This document shows positions 26,695 through 37,628 of a DNA stretch of 64,000 nt, in pieces. A model generated the notes under the pieces. It searched no databases. It saw nothing but the letters and a program-made list of their open reading frames with translations, and was not told where the DNA came from. The stretch's first letter is position 1. The number at the start of each line of letters is the position of its first letter. This stretch comes from Cadophora sp. MPI-SDFR-AT-0126. Taxonomy: Eukaryota; Ascomycota; Leotiomycetes; Helotiales; Ploettnerulaceae. Made by a program: the position numbers and the translations under genes. The DNA is taken from NCBI GenBank assembly GCA_020747065.1, contig JAGMVK010000002.1:744001-808000 (forward strand), read 5' to 3'.

Positions 26695-27302
26695 TAAGGG
26701 AAGGAAGATATTGACTTGTATAAGAAAGGAGGAGTGATGTAGATTGTTACTTTCGGAGCAGGTCGGTCGGCGTGCACTTACTGCTTTGTTTTCATTTGCA
26801 TGGCCGGCATGCATCGCTCACAAAGGGTGTATCGGAGCTTGTGTCCGTTGAAGAGGAGACAGGCAGGGAAATCTAGCGATCGTTCATTGTTGTTGTTTTT
26901 ATACCCAGTCTTACTTTGCGTTTGCTTTGCATTGTATAGACCTTCTGATTACACTTTTCTCTTTTGTTAAAATAGCTGTAGCATAGCAATGCATCTCGGG
27001 CGTTCTTGCCGAATGTATTCTGTTTTTATCAAGCCCTCACTGCATAAGCTTCTGTGCTTTGATTTTACTTGTAGCAACAATAGAGTCCCAGACAATGTTA
27101 GCAAATTTGAGCAAATTTTTGTGGTCTTGTTGTGGTCAATGGTGTGCGAGTATCTTTTGGTGGCAGGTACGGGCTGTGTAAATTCACCCAACAGACTCAT
27201 CCACTCGGGTTTCAAACAAATTATAAAGCTTACACCTCAATCAGCTCAACTTCGGTTTCATCGTCAAAAAACACTCGACGGGCGTAGCTCCCATATATCG
27301 AG
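26695..27302. other. Dynein 3' flank and P450 promoter
   Basis: About 0.6 kb lies between the dynein stop and the P450 start. A TATA-like element (ATTATAAAG at about 27220) is about 80 bp before the P450 start and could be its core promoter. No gene is visible. Confidence 0.4.
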
Positions 27303-29178
27303 ATGGGTCTTCACGAGTTTATTCAAAGCCACGAGATGATGGGATGGCATTACATGCTCGCTATAATCACGGCTCTTTTAAGTTTACCTTTCATCCTCAC
27401 TTTCGTCATCACTTCCGCGTTGTCGGTTTCTGCTGCGAAGCATAAAGCAGGACTAATCGAAGCACCTTCTGTTCCCTACTTTGTCCCATTTATTGGCAAC
27501 TTGTTCGCCTTCGTGACCAATGCCTCCGGCATCTTGAGCTACATCGCGTAAGTAAATTTCCTGAACCTTACACATAACGTGAGGTCTTGGTACCCTAACA
27601 TTCAATGTCCAGGCGCGACTACAACGGCATACCCGTCAAGCTGAAACTCGGGCCTGAGAAGGTCTACATCGTAACCGGGTTCGAAAACATTCGGCACATC
27701 TTCAACAAATCCAGAGAGTTATCCACAAAAGCTCTCACAATCAAGATCTTGGTCCATGCTTTTGGAATGCCCTTATCGGATGCCAAAATTTACGAAGATG
27801 ACGACTCTGGACTCTACCTCAAGCCTGCTTCTGGCTCAAATGTGGCGCCTAACATGAGACTTTTACACAAAGCACACCATCAGTTCGGCAAGGAGCTGAC
27901 GGGTACGAGCTTGGCTGAGCTCTCTCGACAATTCGTAAGGAGATTTGCATTACAGTTGGAGAGAAAAGGCGAGGAAATAGCAGATGCGTGGGTTGAGCTG
28001 CCGGATGTCTTTGAATTCGTCCGCGACGAGAGCTTCACTGCTACGACTACTGCGCTTTGCGGCGACCATATCCTTCGACTTAATCCAGAGTTTGCATCGA
28101 ACTTCTGGGAGTTTGATGGTTGGCTTCGGCTGATTCTGAAACGAGTTCCTCGACTTTTCATTCCCAAAGCCTACGCTGTTCGAGACAAGTGCCAGGAACA
28201 GGTTGCTATATGGCATGCATTTGCAGAGAAGCACGTCGACTGCAGCGACGAAAGCCTCAATGATACGTTATGGGAGCCTTTCTATGGTCACCGGCTAATT
28301 AGGGCGCGAGCAAAGATGTACAAAGCTACCCATGCATTCAGTGACGTTGGCAGAGCAGCAAGTGATCTAGGCATGATATGGGGCGCCAACGCGAACGTCG
28401 TGCCTTCGGCATCCTGGTCTTTGATCTACATTCTATCCGACAAAAATCTGACGGCACGGCTCAGACAGCAGGTTGCACCTGCGTTCATAAATGGCACCAT
28501 TCAATCCGTGGATATGGCAAAGCTTAATGACTGCCCACTTTTGCAGTCTGTCATCTCAGAAGTGCTTAGGCTCAATGTTGCCGTTATGATCAATAGGGTA
28601 CGAATACACTCCATCATAAACGATGGATCATCTGCTGACATGGGCACATGACAGACGTCCATGGTTTCCAAGTTCAGAATTAGTAACTGGTTCGTCGAAC
28701 CGAAAAAATCATGCTTATCTGCACGTATTTTTCGCACCGAGACGAGACTGTCTGGAATACTGGCCGTACGCTTCCGAATGGAGAGCAAGAACACCCACTT
28801 GACAAGTTCTGGGCCGAACGCTTCCTTGAGTACCCCAACGACCCCCTCAGTGGACCAACAAAGAAAACCGCAGACCTTGAAAAATCCAGCGAATCGCAAG
28901 CCGGCATCGTTCACGACGACAAGGAAGCCAAATTCACACTCGAAGGTTTGAAAGGCATCTATTTTCCTTTCGGTGGAGGAACGAACATGTGCCCGGGTCA
29001 ACACTACGCGAAAAATGAAATGTCTCTTGTCGTAGCCATGTTGTTGTGGGCGTTTGAGATTGAGTTCCTGGATTTGGAGAGCGCGAAGTTGACGACGCAA
29101 GATATGACAGCTTTTCCTTCTAGTACTTTGAGACCGGATAGAAGAAATGCTATCAGGCTTAGGGTGCGAAAACCGTGA
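27303..29178 (+). pseudogene. Cytochrome P450 (CYP7/8-like type), frameshifted
   Basis: This is a heme-thiolate monooxygenase of the fungal group that resembles CYP7/CYP8. Three exons are inferred (27303-27547, 27613-28597, 28655-29178). It has an N-terminal membrane anchor, a Pro-rich hinge before PYFVPFIGN, an I-helix segment WGANANVVPSASW of the Asn-containing CYP7/8 style, the ExxR motif as EVLR, and the heme loop FGGGTNMCPG with its Cys ligand. The frame breaks at an A6 tract (28703-28708). Upstream sequence reads to NWFVEPKK in one frame, while the family continues as MLICTYFSHRD in another, as if one A were missing. As given, the protein runs 80 wrong residues to a stop at 28951 and loses the heme loop. 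It is either a pseudogene or a sequence error. Confidence 0.85.
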
Positions 29179-29688
29179 GATTGTGGCATGGCCGAGATGA
29201 TGTTGGTTGGTTCCTGGGTTTCAGGGACGGGAAATGCTTACTCTCGAGTGCGTGGTTGCCGGTAGCTCACTTCAATGAATCTCTCTTGCAAAAGAAAAAT
29301 ATCCGACTCCCTCAATCCAGGTCATCAATCGATGTTCTTATGGATTCTGAAGAACTTTTGCTTCCCTTGTGCGATTAAATGTGGTCTTGTGGTCCTCTGA
29401 TGACATCTATTTGCAACGGACCGCGCTATGGGCACTCGTCTTAGGAAAACTTCGTTCTTTGCTAGGACAGGGTCCTGAAAGTCATGATTTGACACCAGAA
29501 CTTGAGTCTAGTGTATCCAAAGAATCTTGGAGATCGGTTTCATGTGGAGGTGGAGTGCCTCCAAGTGTGCTTTGCTCAATCTTGTCTGTGGCAAGGACGA
29601 CAGAGTAGATAGGCTCATCGATTATAGTCTCGATGACAGACTTGACGAGCGACACTTTCACAGCGAAGGTCGAGCCACCTCTAGAAAT
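29179..29688. other. Convergent 3' flanks, P450 and HET gene
   Basis: This 510 bp stretch separates the stops of two convergent, both damaged, genes. Nothing coding is supported. Confidence 0.4.
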
Positions 29689-31204
29689 TTAGAGACGCGG
29701 GGTAAAATCAAGCATTTCCTTTTCGTTCTCTCGAACATCGCTCCAGGTGGCGTCATGGCCATTGTATCCAAGTCTCTTGTGACGAAACAGCCAAACGGAG
29801 ATATCATTATGACTCTCCTCGTCAAAGATCAAGCATCGGGGCTCCAAAGAGCCACCCTTGGACCGCGAGAAGTTCACGCAGAGGACAACCTGGGTCTCGA
29901 TACCAGGCGCCAAGGTAATTTTGATATACGCTGCCAGAACCAGATCACCACTTGTATATGGTGCAAAGAACAGCTGTCTAGAATGGTCCCAGTGACTTTG
30001 GGGGATTGCATGTTGGATCTTGAAGTCTGCTATCCGTGGAAAGTGTACGGCATTTGTCAACCTCATTCGCTTGAAGGAAAGAAGGTCTTGAGTATCCGAG
30101 ACAATGTAAAAGCTTAGCATAGGTGAAGAGACGAATCTACAATTATCAGGCCGTCTTGAGATAGACTCTCGAAGGAAATAATTGGGCCCGACTTTCCATA
30201 AGTTGAGATAAATATCGTACTCATCAGGCTCGGGGTCTGATAGCTTGCGGTAGCCCAGTGGCATGACAAAGCCGGTGGCATGTGGTAAGCTGGTATCAGT
30301 CTTCGGGATAACTTCATAAACGTCGACGCACTTGTCCATCCGCAATCCTTTATTGGTCAAGACAAAATCAAGATCCATGAATCTACGGCCAAAAACATTG
30401 ATGTCGCCACTTTGAGCAAAAAATGCAGGTGATGGCGCAAACAGGGCCCCTGATGCATCCTCCTGTTGACCTTCAGGTTGGGTCCATGCAAATATCGTCA
30501 TGTCATTGCTGCGCTTGATTATTTCCTCCTGTAACCGACTGAAGGCTCGCATACCCTCGCCATAGAGCATCGGCATGGTAACATCAAATATTCCCAGGAG
30601 ACAATACGCCATGTCTTCATCGCGTTTTGTGGTTCGATTGGCTGCCCATGACATTCTGGTTGAAATAGAGTACATTTTTGGACTCTTCGTCAGTCTCAAC
30701 ACAGACACTTTGATGCCTGTAATTTTCGAAATCTGTTCTGCGAACTGTTTTCTTCGTTCCGAGCCATTGCCAATCTCGACCATAGAATCGTATGTCTCTG
30801 GGAGCAATCAACTCCTGAAGTGTCCACCCCCTCGTGAACCAGCGGCAAGTCTTCAGTCCCTCTAAAACAGGCACATCCGCTGGAAGATCAGATAGATAGA
30901 CGTAGCACACTCCAGCACCTTGATACCATCGATACATGGAGTTGATGCTCTCAGTCAGCTCCGCACTGCTCCTCTTGTCGATACAGCAAGTATCGACCCA
31001 GGCATACTTGTAGCCGTGTTTGAGTGCCTTGTCGCAAGTTCTCTTAATCTTGGACCAGCCTTTCTTCAACATAGCGGATGGAGATCCGAATTCTTGAAAG
31101 GATACCTCCTCATCTTCCCATGTGTGGGACAGAATTGCATATCTTGGTGTATCGGATCCAAAGAACTCCTCGAGTCGGTGGTTGGTCGTGTTGATGAGCC
31201 ACAT
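29689..31204 (-). pseudogene. HET-domain protein, frameshifted
   Basis: HET (heterokaryon incompatibility) domains trigger cell death in fungal non-self recognition. The N-terminus MWLINTTNHRLEEF is canonical. The three HET blocks follow: YAILSHTWEDEEVSF, then YAWVDTCCIDKRSSAELTES with NSMYRWYQ, then RWFTRGWTLQELIAP. After RFYGRDWQWLGTKK the frame must change for the family's QFAEQISKITGI block. The site is an AAAA tract on the coding strand (30748-30751), where three As would keep the frame. The span is 1516 nt, one more than a multiple of three, and about 504 residues would result if intact. The downstream part carries the usual YCLLGIFDVTMPMLYGEG block, then a variable C-terminus. It is either a pseudogene or a sequence error. 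Confidence 0.85.
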
Positions 31205-31794
31205 GGCGATGCACTGTGGATGTTGGATGAGGTCTATGTGAACTTGTGATACGAGCTTGCTGAGAGACGAGAATGTTGACCAATTTCCAAGATGCTAAAG
31301 ATGCGAGGTGCAAGGCTCTGGAAATGGGATTTGGGGGCTGATGGGCCGCCCAACCGCGGCCAGCCAATTGCATCTCCATCTGCACTTGCATCATGCATCC
31401 ACCGTCAGGATCTGGTATTTTTGAGGCTGTCATGGAAAGTAATGCGTGGGAGTGGATCATGCCAAATTTAAATAGATACGATACCATGAACAAACCTCAG
31501 ACAGGAGTGATACAACAACAAGTGAGGATTGCCGAGAAGATCATGAAATGGGGGTAGGTGTTGTGGGGTATCACGTGAGCTGGTCACAAAGTATAAAACT
31601 TAGGTCTGGGACTGGACCGGAAGATGTACCCGTGAGCGCTTAGCAGAAACTTGTTCTATTATTGAATAGATTCCTCATATTTCGATCAACCAGCCCATGG
31701 ATTGTATCGCGTCACATCTCCATATCAGTACATAAGGAAGGAAAAAAACACACATCACGTGTACAGTATCACCTGACCCCTTCAGAGAAAACGC
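31205..31794. other. HET promoter and peroxidase 3' flank
   Basis: This 590 bp stretch includes the HET promoter and the 3' end of the heme-thiolate peroxidase gene. Two CACGTG-like or ACGTGA boxes occur (about 31572 and 31757), but their meaning is unknown. No gene is seen. Confidence 0.35.
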
Positions 31795-33337
31795 TTACTT
31801 AGTTAATGGAATGGGACAACCCAAATTTGTGAAAGACTCCCCTCCAATAGCAGTGAGTACGAATTGCAGCGCCGTCACCGTCGGGGTTACGATCCCATTC
31901 AGGCTCGATGGGATTGGACCAGCAACAAGTTGATACAAAAGACAAGCATAATCCGAAGGTTTCGCCGCTGTAAGATTTCCGCCTTCGATATATGGTGGGA
32001 AGTCCAAGCCGATGAACTTGCCATTGACATTACCGCCGAAGCCGACTGGGTATTTGCCGTACATGGAGAGGATCTGCCCGGCTACGTCAAGAAGGCTGTA
32101 GGGCTGTTGACGAGTGGTCCAGTTGTCTGGGATGCGTTCAGGGACGTGAGACCAGGTACCATCTGCTTCTTGTTGGGCTCCAAAGCTGTGACATTTTGTT
32201 AATTAAATTCGTGGGGTATTAGGTTCCAATACATACAATGTAGCTGTGTTTTGCAGATTTGGGACGTAGCCTTCTGTGCCGGAGGGAAAGAGCTCGTAAA
32301 TAAACGAGGCTGCGCCGTGAGTAAACACTCCGAGGGGACCGAAGAAGCTGATAAAATTAGCCCGTTTTTGTTCTCCTACAGATGACTGGTACTCACAAGT
32401 TGGGGTTATCTCTTCTGCTTTGCACGTATCTCTCGTATCTGAACTTCGCCAACCCTTCCAGGTCAAACGTTCCTCCAGTCGTTGCGGTCATCATACCGAA
32501 CAGCGTCCCATTGAAGTTGAAATTGTCCCCCTTTCCGAGGAAGAAATCGTTGCGGGTAAGTGAAGTATCAGCCTCGAATTTGTTATGGCCATCAAGACCC
32601 GGCTGCGAACCAGTCAACAAAGGATTGAAAGAAGTTCTAGTGGTGGCATCGCAGCCGATAGAGAGTTTCTTAGTAATCAAGTCTCCATCAGCAATGAAGA
32701 TCGAGAAGACGGCTAGGAAGTTAGCGAGATCGTAGCCCATGTTGTAGACGTTTTGCACGGCGTCGACAAGCTCAGTGTAATTGGTGATGCCATCTCGGGC
32801 AATGAATCCGTCTAGAAGCAGGTCAGATTTGGGTAAATATACTGACTGGATTCGAGTACTTACGATTTGCAGCGGCGTTTAGTCCCGGGCATGGCCCTCG
32901 GATGTCTCTATCAGTCGGCGCGATGAACTTGTGTGCTTCGTCTCCGATTGCCGGGACGAGATAGCCTCCAATCCCCTTTCCAGGTAGGCCACCTTTGGCG
33001 GAATTGTAGGGGCTGTTGACAGAAGAGTTGGAAGTGGTCTTTACATTTTTCCAGTCTGGTCTGACTTACAATTGGTCATTCACTGGAGTAGGAAAAACAT
33101 GATCAGGATTGAATGGACAGTTCAGTGGTCCACCTGGGTTGGCCCCCCCGCTCTATAACAAAATCTTGTCAATATTGATTCCGTTTAACAGTTTGATTCG
33201 GGAGGGTCAAATTGGGAGCTTACTTGTTGACGCCTTTCGAGGAAATGTGTGTTTTTAATTCCGGGCTGGCTTGCTACAAAGGAGTACGAGAAGGCCAGCT
33301 CGGCGAAGAGAAAAAGTACTGCTAGAGTCTTCATCAT
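31795..33337 (-). CDS. Secreted heme-thiolate peroxidase (chloroperoxidase/peroxygenase family)
   Basis: This family uses hydrogen peroxide with a Cys-ligated heme to oxygenate or halogenate organic substrates outside the cell. Six exons (33224-33337, 33070-33152, 32864-33012, 32397-32811, 32237-32347, 31795-32185) give 420 residues. MKTLAVLFLFAELAFS is a signal peptide, and the start at 33337 is chosen because it begins it. The heme-ligand motif is GPCPGLNAAANHGFI, with Cys107. The acid-base region reads FEADTSLTRNDFF, where related peroxygenases have EGD. NPNFFFGPLG follows. Several N-glycosylation sites are visible. It is longer than short peroxygenases (about 260 residues) and nearer the long type. 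It is divergent from a secreted GMC flavoprotein 2 kb away. The open reading across five spliced introns argues for a functional gene. Confidence 0.9.
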
Positions 33338-35318
33338 GATGGTACGAATACCTAAGCAGTGGATAGAATCCAATGTAAAGTCGACTCGCTTCCGAAGGTT
33401 ATCCGATTATTGACGACTTCAGACAACCAGAGGCGCAAGCGGAGCGTCTTCCTATGTAACCAGACATATTCGTCACATGAAGCCTCGCTTTTCGACCACT
33501 TGCGAAAGGGGCAATAGTAATAATGCCTAGACTTTTTCCTTCGGTATATCCCATGAGACAAAATGGTTCGGATTGTCTACCATTGCCGCCGCCTGAACTT
33601 CAGCTTGCTGAAGCTGATCTCTCACTGCAAGGATAGCCCACTGAGATCCTACATTGTTTAATGTAAAGACCCTTGTAAGTTGGAACAGGAGTAGAGCTAA
33701 CCCAGAAATTTTGTTTTCTCGAAGAGATCGACAGGCCGAAAGCGAACTAGGAATTGCCTGACTAGGTAGAACTGATATCAGAAACGTGCTGGTGGCGCGG
33801 GAATCCTCCCGTCATCTTAATTCTAGGAGATAATGGGGAAAATCAGTGGAATAATGCAGGATAAATTATTCAAGCTTAACTGAGGACATATGCCAAGAGC
33901 GATGATCTTGTCCGGGCCGGCACTCGAAGGAAGCGATTCTCAAATTAAACGTGGGTTCCCCGCATGTTGATCGACAAGTTCGACATTAGCAGTACGAATG
34001 CAGAATGGTTAACATGTCAGAACCGAGGAAGTGTAACGCCTTTACATACATGTGAAAGCGTATGTGTACTACTTTTGTCGGCCTTCTGACAATGACCTCA
34101 ATTCAGTTATGGGAATTCGAGAAGTGGCCCAGAATCCCAGATTCTTGAGAAAGAGCCGGAGAAGCGGGGTAGGAGACTCGTCAATACTACACCAGGGCCA
34201 GAAGATGAAATCGGTTCTCAAGTGAGACTAGACTATTCGTAGACCTGGGTTCCACGAACAGATTTGAAATCATCATCAACTTTTGTACAAAATGAGAATT
34301 TATTACAAGGGGAAGAAGCAAACAAAGCAGGAACAAGATGTTCCAGGATCAAACAACGAGTGGATTAAGAAAGGGGAACTCCTTTCTAGCCTGGCATTTG
34401 TATCTCCCAAGTATGAAAGTAACCTGCAAATGAATCGAACCGAACGGTCGCACTACTGAGGCTCAGCCGATGCTGTGGCTTTTGCTTGGCTGCCTTCAAT
34501 GTCTACCAGGGCAGCTGCCGTGGAAGCCTCCGCAAGCTACTTGATGGCAGACTGCATATCAGCACCGACTTGGGTGCGTATGCTAACTATCCCATCACCG
34601 CTGATATCAAAGGGTAAGTAGAATCTACAAAGCTGAAAGTCACGACAGGAGTTGGGTGCATTGCTGCGCGGTCTGTTCGCATCGCCGAGGGACAGGTTCG
34701 CGCAGAAGTATATGCATGTGAGGGGGGTTGATTCAATGTCCGATGCCACCAAGGAAGCCTGGTCTTGAAGGGGAAGGAGGACAAGAAAGTCAAAAGCCGA
34801 GGTGGGGGGAGGGGCTGGGGGTAACCTGGTAACTAGGTCTTTTCTTCTTGTGCATCTCCACAATCCAAAGTAGCTCGTTCTATGTAACTCTAAAGTACTC
34901 AACCGAGACGGGACACGGGATGATACAGGGGTTGTCAACAAATGCTGTTGACCAAGATCTAATCTAGCTAAAGGAACATCAGATGGTTGCCGCCACCACG
35001 AACTTTAAGACCGAACCCCAAGTTGCTAACAAAAATCTAGCATGAAAAATAACTTGCGTGGTGGTGCAAAGTCGGAGAATTTTGTCAGCTGGTACAACCC
35101 GATGAGCTCCCGTTCTCGTCATGGGTAAGACATTCGATTAGATCTACCACCGCCCCTTCCCTAGTGCGTTGGGGTAGGAAGTATTTCCGAAGCGTGCACA
35201 CACTTCCTGGTTACTTTCTTTAAAGGAACAGATGGTCCGCATGTAAGTAATCGATTTTAATTCTCAGTCAAGGATTTCTTGTGTATTTCCCCAAGTCTCA
35301 ATTCTCAGGTTCTTCGCC
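33338..35318. promoter_or_regulatory. 2 kb divergent intergenic region, peroxidase / GMC oxidoreductase
   Basis: The start codons of two secreted oxidoreductases face away from each other across 1.98 kb. Frames inside are short and lack family features. The region is the likely site of shared regulation, but no transcription factor site could be assigned. No transposon termini or inverted repeats were recognised. Confidence 0.45.
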
Positions 35319-37283
35319 ATGAAGTCGTGGACTGTTGTTTCCGCGCTGCTGGGAGCTGTCTTACCGTTTACAACTGCACTTCCAGCAGCAGTTGTAGATC
35401 TCGAGTATGAATATGTCGTGGTAGGATCTGGTGCCGGAGGTGGACCCTTGGCATGTCGTCTGGCTATGGCAGGGCATAAAACGCTTTTAATTGAGGCGGG
35501 TGATGACCAGGTGAGCGCTGCAAATTCCAACGACCCTACGTTCTAACCGAGAACTCAGAATGGCAACATCAACATCACGGTTCCAGGCTATCAAGCCATT
35601 GTAACGCAAGATCCAAAGTTGCGCTGGGATTTCTTCGTCAACCACTACCAGGATCAGACTAGAGCGCAGCGGGATCCGAAGTACTCATATGAGACCGCCC
35701 CAAATACATATCATGTCGGTCCCAACCCACCATCAGATGCAAAACCACTTGGAATTTTGTACCCTCGAGCGGGAACACTTGGAGGATGCGTTACTCATAA
35801 CGCTTTAATATGGATAACTCCTCATGCGAGTGACTGGGATGGTATTGCGTCGATTACAGGCGACAATTCCTGGGCCGCCACGAACATGAACAAATACCTC
35901 AATAAAGTCTACGAATGGCAACCGACGCAGCCGACAGATCCGACAATTCTGCTCAGTGACCTCAAACTCACTCAACACTTGGTAGGAGGAGCGGCAGTCA
36001 TGGGCGTCGGTCCTGATCCTTTGAATGCCGTGACTGGACTGGCAGGCACACTACTCATCGATCCAAACAGTCGGGCAAATCCAGCTCGCGACTCCACAGA
36101 GGGCTTCTTCCAAATACCACTCATCATGAAAGACGGGAAGCGGACTTCAGTTCGAGATTTCATCGCCGCCACAGTGCAAGGTGGATATCCTCTCACCGTT
36201 CGCCAGAACTGCTTCGTGACCAAAGTGAACTTCAACACGACGGGCAGCACGCCTATAGCAACGGGCGTAGAATTTCTCGACGGTAAACAGCTATACAGAG
36301 CTAGTCCTTTGAGTGGCGCAGCTGGAACTCCCGGAACTGCGAGAGCCACCAAGGAAGTCATCCTCTCCGGCGGAGCGTTCAACACTCCTCAGTTGCTCAA
36401 GCTGAGTGGTATCGGTCCACAAGCAGAACTCCAAAAATTCAACATCACAGTCATCAAAGACCTCCCAGGCGTCGGCACCAACATGCAAGATCGCTACGAA
36501 ATTGGATTGAACGTCAAGCATGGCAAGGATTTCCCAATCCTGAACGGCTGTACATTTGACAACAAGCCTGCCGATCAATGTCTGACGAAATGGCAGAACA
36601 ATCCGTATGTGCTCGCTCAGAAGGGCGCGTATGCTACGAACGGATTGGCTGCTACAATGGCTGTGAGATCGGATTTCGCGTCGACGACGGACATTGATAT
36701 GTTTATCTTTGGAGGTCCAGTGAACTTCATAGGCTATTTCCCCCAGTGGGGTGATTATGCCGTCGCGGATCACAAGCATTTCTCGTGGTACACGCTGAAA
36801 GCACACACGCGAAACCGTGCTGGGACTGTTGAGTTGCGGTCCGCTGACCCGTTGGATACACCGCTTATCAATTTCAATTACTTCGATACGGGGACGACGG
36901 CTGGTGGAGCAGATGATCTGGATTTGAGAGCCATGATTCAAGCCATTAAGATGTCGAGGGAGGCCTTGGAGGAGTATAAGAAATATTCCATACTTGGAGG
37001 TGACGCGTTTGTGGAGGAAGAACCGGGGCCTGATGTTACGTCTGACGAGGCGATCGGGCAGTACATCAAAGATCGTGCTTGGGGTCATCATGCATCTTGC
37101 ACCAATCCTATTGGCGCGGATGATGATCCGATGGCGGTCTTGGACTCGAAGTTCCGGGTGAGAGGTGTACAAGGGTTGAGGGTTGTTGATGCCAGTATTT
37201 TCCCTCGCATACCGGGTGTGTTTATTCAGGCGCCAGTCATGATGATCAGTGAAAAGGCCGCGGATGTTATCTTACATGGATAG
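35319..37283 (+). CDS. Secreted GMC-family FAD oxidoreductase
   Basis: Glucose-methanol-choline flavoproteins oxidise alcohols or sugars, many passing electrons to oxygen and making peroxide. Two exons (35319-35510, 35559-37283) give 638 residues. There is a signal peptide (MKSWTVVSALLGAVLPFTTA), then the ADP-binding motif VVGSGAGGGPLACRLA at residues 34-49 and LIEAG. The second GMC signature is GGAFNTPQLLKLSGIG. The C-terminal block AWGHHASCTNPIGADDDPM contains the first catalytic His, near residue 574. The second catalytic position (His or Asn in glucose and aryl-alcohol oxidases) appears to fall in PGVFIQAP with no His or Asn, as in a large uncharacterised fungal subgroup. Substrate and acceptor cannot be predicted. 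It is divergent from the peroxidase. Confidence 0.9.
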
Positions 37284-37628
37284 ATATTTGGGTAGTGAGA
37301 CGTTGTGTAGTGATCAATATCATGTACATAACATAGTAATGTAATTGTGAATATGGATTGCATTGTTCCTTTGACTTTGCGGGTACTCGGGCTACTACTT
37401 CATACTAGAAGCGGGTTGCAGCATTGGGATGCCTCCCAAGAAACACCGGAGAATTGAATTCGGGACGAAGCGAGTGAGTTTCTACGTAAGCGAGAGAAGT
37501 AAACAACAGTTCAGCCTCCCCGACAATCCACCGATCCACCTAGTAAGCTCGCTCTCAGCATCGAATTTAATGAGCAAAACAGATATTCTCGATCTTCACT
37601 CACTCTGATTCTCCTCACAGCTGTACGC
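37284..37628. other. Convergent 3' flanks, GMC and SDR genes
   Basis: This 345 bp stretch between two facing stop codons should contain both 3' untranslated regions. No further feature is seen. Confidence 0.4.

Noticed and set aside
34537..34941. A 134-codon minus-strand frame in the peroxidase/GMC intergenic region
   Set aside because: No domain, poor start context and no splice partners; treated as chance.
36291..37172. A 293-codon minus-strand frame opposite the GMC gene
   Set aside because: It overlaps a strongly conserved GMC coding exon in antisense and shows no domain of its own.
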